Assembly: GCA_002347925.1 (NCBI GenBank)
Contig: DDYL01000058.1
Coordinates: forward strand, 1 to 10,527
Reading direction: 5' to 3'
Length of the DNA stretch: 10,527 nucleotides
Source of the DNA: Chloroflexi bacterium UBA2235
GTDB taxonomy: Bacteria > Chloroflexota > UBA11872 > UBA12225
Made by a program: the position numbers and the translations under genes. The notes beneath the pieces are model-generated. The model was not told the origin of the DNA. It worked only from the letters and a program-made list of their open reading frames with translations, and did no database searches. The first letter of the stretch is position 1. Each line of letters opens with the position of its first letter. This document shows, piece after piece, positions 1 to 5,730 of the stretch.

Positions 1-46
1 GTGCCTCGAGTTCATCACCATCAGTGCCTCGAGTTCATCACCATCA
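1..46. repeat. Tandem repeat, two copies of a 23-bp unit
   Basis: Bases 1-23 and 24-46 are identical; each copy starts GTGCCTCGAG and ends TCACCATCA. A third copy breaks down after GTGC at 47-50. The left edge of the window cuts the array, so the copy number is unknown. The period is not a multiple of three, so it is unlikely to be an in-frame protein repeat. It lies just past the stop codon of the minus-strand pyrE-like gene. It may be an intergenic minisatellite or an assembly artefact at a contig end; the sequence alone does not decide. Confidence 0.85.
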
Positions 47-70
47 GTGCGTCGGGGCTGCTATCACCGG

Positions 71-730
71 CTATTGGGCGGAGCCGCTGTCGGCACGATG
101 CGTCTCGACGTATTCAATGCTTCGGCGATAGTCGTCTTCACTGATCATCTGACGCGAGAAGTAGAAATTGAGCATCTGCGTCAGAGTAAGGATTCCGCTG
201 ATGTGCAGGCCAGCTGACCGGAGTCGGTCTCCACCTCCCTGGGCGCGGTCGATAAGCACAATAGCGTTATGGACGATCAAACCGACATCCTGGAGTGCAC
301 GCTGCGTCTCAAGCAGACTTCCGCCGGTAGTCATCAGGTCGTCAATGATCAGCACGGACTCGCCCGGTCGGAAACGTCCTTCAATCCGCGTCCCGTGATC
401 CATGTCCTTTGGCGGAATGCCATAGATGAGCGGGACATTCCCGGTTAGCGAATAGGCCGTTGCCAGATGCAGTCCGCCGAAAGGGACCCCCGCCACCAAA
501 TCAAACGGCTGAATCCGGCGCTCCCGGCGCGCGAGGCCGGCATCAATCTCATTCTTGATGAGTTGGGCAACCCTGGCAAGGATGCGCGGTTCCCGTAGAA
601 AAACCTTCGGGTCGATGTACACCGGCGAACCGACGGTCGAACGACCGAGTGTGAACGTCCCGAATTTGACACCACCTAGGCGGAAAAGTGCTTCGGCAAG
701 CCACAGGTTGGTGACATCATTGCTATTCAT
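71..730 (-). CDS. pyrE: Orotate phosphoribosyltransferase-like protein (PyrE family)
   Basis: The 219-residue protein has the type I phosphoribosyltransferase fold and is of normal PyrE length. The PRPP-binding motif VLIIDDLMTTGGS is at residues 126-138. Upstream are GVPFGGLHLATA (81-92), typical of orotate phosphoribosyltransferases, and a DHGT segment (111-114) from the catalytic flexible loop. The canonical enzyme converts orotate and PRPP to orotidine 5'-monophosphate in cytosolic pyrimidine synthesis. The loop is odd: where the classic enzyme reads RKEAKDHG, this one reads PPKDMDHG, so the lysine just before DHG is Met and the preceding Arg-Lys pair is lost. A lysine sits two residues further upstream. 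It may be a divergent PyrE or a PyrE-like enzyme with another base substrate. The ATG at 730 has no strong Shine-Dalgarno sequence. No other pyrimidine gene is in the window. Confidence 0.85.
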   Translation of the reverse strand: MNSNDVTNLWLAEALFRLGGVKFGTFTLGRSTVGSPVYIDPKVFLREPRILARVAQLIKNEIDAGLARRERRIQPFDLVAGVPFGGLHLATAYSLTGNVPLIYGIPPKDMDHGTRIEGRFRPGESVLIIDDLMTTGGSLLETQRALQDVGLIVHNAIVLIDRAQGGGDRLRSAGLHISGILTLTQMLNFYFSRQMISEDDYRRSIEYVETHRADSGSAQ

Positions 731-832
731 GCAAACGTCATCGCTTCCGTTGACGCAGGCGGTTCGCGTCGGACCATTCCGCCGAGTCTAGCAGTCGCCA
801 TTCTAGTGGCCACCGAGGAAGGCGTGAGGAAC

Positions 833-1822
833 CTACCAAATGGCAATGCGGAAGTCAGCGACGATAACGACACAAAGGGCCGTAAGGTAGATCATCGAAT
901 AATGGAACAGCCATGATGCCTTCGCGGGCGATGGGACCCTCATGAGGTCTACCGCAAGGTACAGGAAGTACCCGCCAAGCACAGCTGCCCCTGCCAGGTA
1001 GATCACGCCGGCACCGCCAAAACCGAACAGCAGCAGCGAAACCGCGATCATTTGGAGCGTGTAGAGGACTATCTGGCGTCGCGTCTCAGGTTCGCCACGA
1101 ACAACTGGAAGCATTGGGATGCGGGCACGCGCGTACTGCTGATGGATAAGAAGGGACAGCGCCCAGAAGTGGGGCGGGGTCCAGAAAAACACCAGCGCGA
1201 AGAGAAGCCACGGCGTCGCCGTCAGGTCGCCCGTCACAGCGGCCCATCCGATAAGCGGAGGGATCGCTCCGGCCGCGCCACCGAGCACTATGTTGCTGGG
1301 GGTGGTGCGCTTGAGCCACAAGGTGTAGATGGCCACATAGATGAAGATTGCGACGGCGGTCAGGAATGCCGACAGGGCATTAGCGACAGCCCAGAGCAGG
1401 CCGACGGCCGTGACGGACAATACAACACCAAAGGTCAGCGCACCTCTCGGCGAGACCAATCCAGCGGGGATGGCCCGTTGTTGTGTCCGCGATCCCATCA
1501 GCGCGTCAATGTCTCGATCTACGAAACAATTGATAGCTGCAGACCCACCGGCCGCCATCGCTCCCGCGAGAAGAGTGACAACGACCAACCACCATGCCGG
1601 GAGTTCGGGCTGAGCAATCAGCATTGCCGCCAGAGTTGGTATCTCCAGCAACACGATTACCTTCGGTTTCATCAAGGTCAGATAGGCCTTGACAATCTCT
1701 CCGAACAATACTCCCTCTGCGGTAGGGGCCTCGGGGTTCCGTGGAACCGAATTTTCGGGGATGTTGGACGCCGCGCCGATCATCCCCGGCGCAGCCTCGA
1801 TCAGCGGTGACCCAGTCGTCAT
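833..1822 (-). CDS. ctaB: Protoheme IX farnesyltransferase (heme O synthase)
   Basis: This UbiA-superfamily integral membrane enzyme transfers a farnesyl group to heme b to give heme O, the precursor of heme A for terminal oxidases. Family motifs are clear: NCFVDRDIDALM at residues 98-109, with the Asp residues that bind Mg-diphosphate; the following Arg/IPAG segment (about 112-121); and WTPPHFWALS (214-223). Multiple hydrophobic helices continue to the C terminus. The frame stays open to 2173, but that extension would lie antisense to the cytochrome c gene and looks non-homologous. I chose ATG 1822, giving 329 residues with a GAGATAGAG stretch just upstream. ATG 1783 (316 residues) is also possible, since the conserved part starts only near residue 36. 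The gene is divergent from the cytochrome c gene, consistent with a shared role in respiration. Confidence 0.93.
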   Translation of the reverse strand: MTTGSPLIEAAPGMIGAASNIPENSVPRNPEAPTAEGVLFGEIVKAYLTLMKPKVIVLLEIPTLAAMLIAQPELPAWWLVVVTLLAGAMAAGGSAAINCFVDRDIDALMGSRTQQRAIPAGLVSPRGALTFGVVLSVTAVGLLWAVANALSAFLTAVAIFIYVAIYTLWLKRTTPSNIVLGGAAGAIPPLIGWAAVTGDLTATPWLLFALVFFWTPPHFWALSLLIHQQYARARIPMLPVVRGEPETRRQIVLYTLQMIAVSLLLFGFGGAGVIYLAGAAVLGGYFLYLAVDLMRVPSPAKASWLFHYSMIYLTALCVVIVADFRIAIW

Positions 1823-2114
1823 CTCTATCTCAATGGTAACGGGGTTGCCCGGCAATCCACCATCTAGTTCTTCCGGGCACGTGCATTCAGACGGGGCTTG
1901 GAGCAAAAGCAGTCGGGCGTCGCCCAAAATATGGGACGATGACGGCCGATCAAATCTCAAATTCGCGGTCCGACTCCCACCGCGGCTTGACACCCGGCGC
2001 GACGGTGCACGACCATCTAGGTAGACCAGTTTTCGCCACGGTTGGCAGGTGTTTTCGCTCCTGAACCATAGCCTTCGGTGACGACCCCCGAAATACACCA
2101 GAGGAAGTACGCCC
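1823..2114. promoter_or_regulatory. Divergent control region between ctaB and the cytochrome c gene
   Basis: This 292-bp stretch lies between two divergent start codons, so it should hold promoters for both genes. On the plus strand a perfect TTGACA lies at 1987-1992, but no good TATAAT-like hexamer sits 16-18 bp downstream; the nearest weak candidate, CATCTA at 2014-2019, is 21 bp away. The ctaB frame remains open across the region on the minus strand, but its translation there shows no family similarity, so I treat it as non-coding. I see no clear operator dyad. Confidence 0.5.
2101..2107 (+). promoter_or_regulatory. Ribosome binding site deciding a GTG start
   Basis: GAGGAAG lies 7 nt upstream of GTG 2115. 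It is the best Shine-Dalgarno match near the start and supports the GTG over downstream ATG codons. The GTG also keeps the whole first hydrophobic helix. Confidence 0.65.
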
Positions 2115-3128
2115 GTGTTTGGCACCGCCGACGCCACCGCCGCCGTGATTGTCCTCGCTGCTAGCGCAGCCATCTTGCTTGCGCTCGCCAGTTACCACTT
2201 TCCTGACCGGGGCTTTCCCGCGTTAGCCGCTGCTGTTTTGGTCACTGCTACTTCCGTGCTCCTTCTAGGCGGCGCAGTGGGAAACCTGAACGCACACATT
2301 GGCGCAAAGGCGACTGGCGAGACGGACGCGTTGGCGTCGCTCGGCCTCGGTGTCGTCGTCATCATGACGATGGCCTTGATCCTCGCTTCGCGTAGCAGAA
2401 CTTGGGGAACTTTGGTTTGGTGGAGCGGGGTTGCCTTCACCGCGCTTGCAGTGCCGATGCTCGCTTTAGGAGAGCCGTCGTTGGCGCTTGGTGCACTCGT
2501 AGGCGGGCCTGGTCTACTGATGTTCGTCGCCCATCGCCATCCATCAATTCCCGCGAGCCTGTCCAGTTTCGGGCTCTCCTCAGGGTCGGGGACGGTAACT
2601 CCCGACCAAGCCAGTGCGGAGCAATCACGCTATACACGGATTTCAGTGACCTTGACGGTAGTTACGTTGGGTCTGATCTGGCATTCCGGAGGTGTACCGG
2701 CACGGCCTTCTACGGCGGAGGCAAAAGTAGAAACATCCTTCGACGCTGATCTAGCGAAGCAGGGGGCGCTGCTGTCATCCGAGTACGGATGCAAGGGATG
2801 TCACAGTGTCGACGGGAGTGCTGGGAGTGGACCGACCTGGAAGGGCATGTATGGAAGCAAGGTCCGTCTGACAACGGGCGTCCAGATCGTGCGCGACGAG
2901 AAATACATCCGTGAGTCGATAGTCAATCCAGATGCCAAGGTCGTGGCGAACTACTCGTCCGGCACGATGGCTGCGGGTCTGGGATCCAAGCTTCAGAACG
3001 AACTTACGGTCGACGCAAACGTGCGAGCGCTCGTCGAGTACTACAAGTCTGTCCGCGCAGGCGAGCCGCCCGCGGCTGATGGCGCAGCCGTGCCTGCGGG
3101 AGGCATGACCGGAGCGCCCGCCAAGTAG
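2115..3128 (+). CDS. Membrane-anchored class I cytochrome c with oxidase subunit II-like heme domain
   Basis: The 337-residue protein has two parts. Residues 1-190 contain about six hydrophobic segments (roughly 9-28, 35-56, 73-91, 98-118, 121-139 and 175-190). Residues 205-313 form a soluble monoheme cytochrome c domain, presumably outside the membrane. The heme motif CKGCH is at 226-230, followed by SVDGSAGSGPTWKGMYG (231-247), and Met285 in SSGTMAAGLG is the likely sixth iron ligand. This pattern, including DEKYIRESIVNP, closely resembles the cytochrome c domain fused to the end of many subunit II proteins of caa3-type oxidases. I see no CuA-binding motif in the N-terminal part, so this is not an ordinary subunit II. 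A role in passing electrons to an oxidase is inferred from the domain and the divergent ctaB. The low-complexity Ala/Pro/Gly tail (314-337) is encoded in the region overlapping the convergent gene. Confidence 0.9.
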   Translation: MFGTADATAAVIVLAASAAILLALASYHFPDRGFPALAAAVLVTATSVLLLGGAVGNLNAHIGAKATGETDALASLGLGVVVIMTMALILASRSRTWGTLVWWSGVAFTALAVPMLALGEPSLALGALVGGPGLLMFVAHRHPSIPASLSSFGLSSGSGTVTPDQASAEQSRYTRISVTLTVVTLGLIWHSGGVPARPSTAEAKVETSFDADLAKQGALLSSEYGCKGCHSVDGSAGSGPTWKGMYGSKVRLTTGVQIVRDEKYIRESIVNPDAKVVANYSSGTMAAGLGSKLQNELTVDANVRALVEYYKSVRAGEPPAADGAAVPAGGMTGAPAK

Positions 3129-3934
3129 GCAGCGCAGACCTTGACGCTTTCCTCTTCCGCCCGTTCCCTGTAGGAAGCTATCGCGTCCTCAGGGACGTAT
3201 TGCATCGCTTCAATTGTCAGGGCATCAAGGCGGGATAGGAAGTCTTCGAGCCGTGTGGCATCGCTTGTCGGCCTCGCCACGCTCGGTCTCTTATTGTCGT
3301 TCGGTCTAGTCCTCGTGAAGTCGGTCTCAAGCCTCGGGCCATTAGAAAGTTCCCTTGAGACCGTTGCGGCAAATCGATACCTCGCAGGCGCATCGGGCAA
3401 TTGAGCCTGATGCAGGACCATCCGGACGAAGCGGACGGCGTACCCGCGTGGAATGGTCGGGATCGTCACCTCCCAGTGCCGAAGTTCCCCCGCTGTCGCG
3501 ACGTCAGCAAGGGCTGAGGACAGCGTTCCCGTAGTGAAGTGGCGTTCATCGATACTTGCATGAAGCGCCCATTGACGGTCTGCCCCGGCCTGGCCGGCCT
3601 TGAACTTGCTGTGGATACCGAAAAAAGGCCGGTAAATCGTCAGCGTCCACTGCTCGTCGGAGACTAGGTGGCACAGATATCCGGCGATGAACGCGCGAAC
3701 GGGACTTTCGAAGGGCAATGCCCTGATCCCGTTAGAACTGGCAATCAACTTGAGCGCACCGCTTACCTCGTCACCCGGTACCCACCAATGCGTCGTTGAT
3801 CGCGGAAATCCAGCGATCTTGTCAACATCCGGGCACAACGAGCCCGTCAGGAAAGCGGTGCGACCGGACGCTGAAAGGGGCAACTTGTCAGCTATCGACC
3901 AGGCGAGACTCAGGTGCTCAAAGGGAGATGGCAT
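3041..3934 (-). CDS. Zinc-dependent phospholipase C-like metal-dependent hydrolase (PF00882 type)
   Basis: The 297-residue protein begins MPSPFEHLSLAW, a typical N terminus for this family. Likely metal ligands are His7, the PDVDK motif at 35-39 (Asp36, Asp38), His49 in STTHWW, and His89 and Asp93 in AGYLCHLVSDEQW (84-96). No signal peptide is visible, so unlike secreted clostridial phospholipase C it probably acts in the cytoplasm. Its substrate is unknown; the family name does not prove phospholipase activity. The region after about residue 200 is Arg/Thr-rich and poorly conserved, and the tail from 270 is Ala/Pro/Gly-rich. The last 88 bp overlap the convergent cytochrome c gene. It is the last gene of the minus-strand block, starting 72 bp after the DUF1295 gene. 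No clear Shine-Dalgarno sequence precedes ATG 3934. Confidence 0.8.
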   Translation of the reverse strand: MPSPFEHLSLAWSIADKLPLSASGRTAFLTGSLCPDVDKIAGFPRSTTHWWVPGDEVSGALKLIASSNGIRALPFESPVRAFIAGYLCHLVSDEQWTLTIYRPFFGIHSKFKAGQAGADRQWALHASIDERHFTTGTLSSALADVATAGELRHWEVTIPTIPRGYAVRFVRMVLHQAQLPDAPARYRFAATVSRELSNGPRLETDFTRTRPNDNKRPSVARPTSDATRLEDFLSRLDALTIEAMQYVPEDAIASYRERAEEESVKVCAAYLAGAPVMPPAGTAAPSAAGGSPARTDL

Positions 3935-3959
3935 TGCCGAATAGTATGGCGGGATGCTA

Positions 3960-3978
3960 CCCAGTAGTGTTCACTGGG
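3960..3978 (-). terminator. Small GC-rich hairpin between the DUF1295 and hydrolase genes
   Basis: CCCAGT (3960-3965) and ACTGGG (3973-3978) form a perfect 6-bp stem with a 7-nt loop in the short gap between the two minus-strand genes. No T-run follows on the minus strand. It could be a weak terminator or attenuating hairpin, or it may be chance. Confidence 0.25.
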
Positions 3979-4006
3979 CACCCGGCACGTCTGCCAGTTC
4001 AGGATT

Positions 4007-4783
4007 TCACGGCCAGTGGATCCCCGGAAAGAAGCCCGGGGTCCTCTTCATGTACTCCGCATACCCTGCGCGGGTTCGTGCAAGTTGCGCGTCAAGCATC
4101 CTGACACCAGACACTCTGACGAGCAGGAACGTCATCAGTGCCGGAGCGAAAATCGTCACCAATCCGCCAAGACCGAGATCTAAGGTGCAGATCCAGAACC
4201 CCCACCAGATCACGCTGTCTCCGAAGTAATTCGGGTGCCTCGTAAGACCCCAAAGTCCGGTATCCAGAACTTGCCCCTTCTTGGACGGGTCGCGGCGGAA
4301 CATTGTCAACTGCCAGTCCCCGACTGCCTCGAACACAAAACCGACCAGGAAGACTATTGCCCCGGCTATGTCAAAAGCCGAAACGTCGTCCGGGCCATCC
4401 GCCGACGCAGCAACCTGCAATGGCGCCGACACAATCATCACTAGCGTGCCCTGAAGAAGGAAGACTTGAAAAAAGCTGAACCACCAATAGCGGTCTGGGC
4501 CATACTTTTTTCTGAACTCGGTATAACGGACGTCCTCAGCCTTCCCAATCGAACGGATCAGGAGGTGAAGCCAAAGCCTTATGGCCCAGATACCCACTAA
4601 CGTCAATAAAACGAGCTTCCCGGAAGTCAATCCAGTCATGAATGCCGTGTTTGCACTAATAAGCAGGAAGCCAATTGACCACCAAGGGTCAATAATGCTC
4701 GCATCCCGCCTGATGACGCTCACAATCCAAAGCACAACCATGAGGAGGAGTTGAATGCCTGCGTTCGCCCAGAACAGCTCCAT
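4007..4783 (-). CDS. DUF1295 integral membrane protein (steroid 5-alpha-reductase-like superfamily)
   Basis: The 258-residue polytopic protein shows the DUF1295 hallmarks: IDPWWSIGF at 31-39, GLWGLTRHPNYFGD at 176-189 followed by the Trp-rich VIWWGFW, and RTPGFFP at 247-253 near the C terminus. About six hydrophobic segments are visible (roughly 5-24, 33-52, 56-76, 106-124, 138-155 and 190-225). The family is related to 5-alpha-reductases and isoprenylcysteine methyltransferases, so a lipid- or sterol-like substrate at the membrane is plausible, but no reaction is established. DUF1295 genes often sit with photolyase and DUF2177 genes, as here. ATG 4783 is preceded by a weak GGGG ribosome site and an AT-rich promoter-like island, suggesting its own transcription start. 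Confidence 0.9.
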   Translation of the reverse strand: MELFWANAGIQLLLMVVLWIVSVIRRDASIIDPWWSIGFLLISANTAFMTGLTSGKLVLLTLVGIWAIRLWLHLLIRSIGKAEDVRYTEFRKKYGPDRYWWFSFFQVFLLQGTLVMIVSAPLQVAASADGPDDVSAFDIAGAIVFLVGFVFEAVGDWQLTMFRRDPSKKGQVLDTGLWGLTRHPNYFGDSVIWWGFWICTLDLGLGGLVTIFAPALMTFLLVRVSGVRMLDAQLARTRAGYAEYMKRTPGFFPGIHWP

Positions 4784-4794
4784 ACATTACCCCA

Positions 4795-4876
4795 ATCACT
4801 AATTACTAATGTTTGTATTATATGATATGAGATTTATATTATGATTTGCATAAAAAGAACTTCTTGCATTGTCAAC
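4795..4876 (-). promoter_or_regulatory. AT-rich island with candidate promoters for the DUF1295 gene
   Basis: Only 11 of the 60 bases 4801-4860 are G or C, in sharp contrast to the surrounding sequence. On the minus strand a perfect TATAAT lies at 4822-4817, about 34 nt before ATG 4783, though its -35 region is poor. Further upstream a perfect TTGACA at 4875-4870 is followed, after 17 bp, by a weak TATGCA at 4852-4847. These could be two overlapping start sites. This is the strongest promoter signal in the window. Confidence 0.55.
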
Positions 4877-5070
4877 TCATGAAAAACGTTCGAGGAACAC
4901 GAGTGAGGCATTCACGACGAGGATGTGGACGCTCCACCGGAAGCATCCGCGTCGCCCACGTCAGGGTAGCCGTGGCAAGCAATCTGACCGACAGCTTTCG
5001 TGGCGAGAAACGCTCCAGTTGAACTGCGCTTGCACTCGAGTGATCTTGGCGCATTATTTCATCGACGGCT
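4877..5070. other. Stretch without a supported gene
   Basis: This segment lies between the DUF1295 promoter region and the end of the DUF2177 gene. An open minus-strand frame (4872-5162, 96 codons) covers it but overlaps the DUF2177 gene, has no recognisable motif and no convincing start. A plus-strand frame there would need a TTG start and also lacks similarity. I see no RNA gene. It may be a spacer or a decayed gene. Confidence 0.4.
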
Positions 5071-5586
5071 TCATGGACGACCCATGCGTACGAGAACGAG
5101 GTGACCCACAACCGATGAAATCGCGGTGAGTGCAATGCCCCAAGCGATGTCAGCCGGGACAAGCATCACCGGCCACCCGGTAATTACTGCCCAGTTGGTC
5201 AGTTCATAGGTTCCGTAGGCGACAAGCCCCAGTGCGCCCCCCCGGTTCACCGCATCTCCGACTGACTTTGCACCCATTGACCCGTAAGCAGTCGTCGCGA
5301 CGACGTACATTGCGTAGAACAACCCCGCCGCCAGGACGTCAGGTTGCGGACGCATTAGAGTGCCGAGCTGGGACTTATACATGTCCAGAGCGACGATCCC
5401 AAGCCACGTCAGGTCCAGGGCAAGCATCACAGTAGCGACCGCACCACCAGCGGTAAGGATCGCACCAAGGGCTGGTGCCGTCAGAGACGCACGTGTCTCC
5501 TCTGTCGCCCTAGTCGTCACAGCACTCTGGCTCATCGCTCCGCCGCCCTTTCGAGGCCTCTTCCCACTTGGTCGACCACCCATCAT
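5071..5586 (-). CDS. DUF2177 family membrane protein
   Basis: The 171-residue protein has an Arg/Lys-rich start and a core of about four hydrophobic segments. It matches the DUF2177 pattern: LDLTWLGIVALDMY (57-70), the LG...P/FYAMYVV region (74-96), GLVAYGTYELTNWAVITGWP (120-139) and DIAWG (146-150). The function of the family is unknown. It recurs beside photolyase, DUF1295 and cyclopropane-fatty-acid-synthase-like genes, suggesting a membrane role in light or oxidative stress. The double ATG at 5586/5583 is favoured because AGGAG lies 4 and 7 nt upstream of the two ATGs. An internal ATG at 5535 (MSQSAV) would remove the basic leader and is the alternative. The gene is separated from phr by 144 bp holding a palindrome. 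Confidence 0.87.
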   Translation of the reverse strand: MMGGRPSGKRPRKGGGAMSQSAVTTRATEETRASLTAPALGAILTAGGAVATVMLALDLTWLGIVALDMYKSQLGTLMRPQPDVLAAGLFYAMYVVATTAYGSMGAKSVGDAVNRGGALGLVAYGTYELTNWAVITGWPVMLVPADIAWGIALTAISSVVGHLVLVRMGRP

Positions 5587-5590
5587 CGCT

Positions 5591-5595
5591 CTCCT
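5591..5595 (-). promoter_or_regulatory. Ribosome binding site of the DUF2177 gene
   Basis: AGGAG on the minus strand is 4 nt before ATG 5586 and 7 nt before ATG 5583. It favours the long start, most likely the second ATG, over the internal ATG 5535. Confidence 0.55.
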
Positions 5596-5706
5596 GATTC
5601 AATCCATCACTTGGGTTGTGCGATTGCCTATCACACACCTCACATCATCGCCAAAGCCGGGGATTGAACCACCAGAAATGCCGCCCAATGTCGTGAAGAC
5701 AACATC

Positions 5707-5722
5707 ACGAGGGCGCCCTCGT
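5707..5722. promoter_or_regulatory. Perfect 16-bp palindrome after phr
   Basis: ACGAGGGCGCCCTCGT is its own reverse complement. It begins 8 nt past the phr stop and lies about 120 bp upstream of the DUF2177 start. As RNA it would form a 6-bp stem with a GCGC loop, without a strong T-run after it. It could be a weak terminator between phr and the DUF2177 gene or a dimeric operator. Confidence 0.4.
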
Positions 5723-5730
5723 TGGCTAAT

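Noticed and set aside
1052..1810. 252-codon plus-strand reading frame inside ctaB
   Set aside because: It is antisense to the conserved membrane enzyme and its product is a hydrophilic, motif-free shadow translation.
1987..2019. Promoter for the cytochrome c gene using TTGACA at 1987
   Set aside because: No acceptable -10 hexamer occurs at 16-18 bp; the only candidate is weak and 21 bp away, so it is noted only within the control region.
1823..2173. N-terminal extension of ctaB to 446 residues
   Set aside because: It would be antisense to the start of the cytochrome c gene, shows no family similarity and makes CtaB far longer than usual.
4872..5162. 96-codon minus-strand reading frame
   Set aside because: It overlaps the end of the well-supported DUF2177 gene, has no recognisable motif and no convincing ribosome site.
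5598..5668. 8-bp inverted repeat TTCAATCC / GGATTGAA around the DUF2177 leader
   Set aside because: The arms are perfect, but the 55-nt loop and short stem make chance likely; no further pairing extends it.
5655..5672. Possible tRNA T-arm (GGTTCAATCC on the minus strand)
   Set aside because: The flanking bases do not pair as a 5-bp T-stem and no acceptor, D or anticodon arm can be assembled around it.
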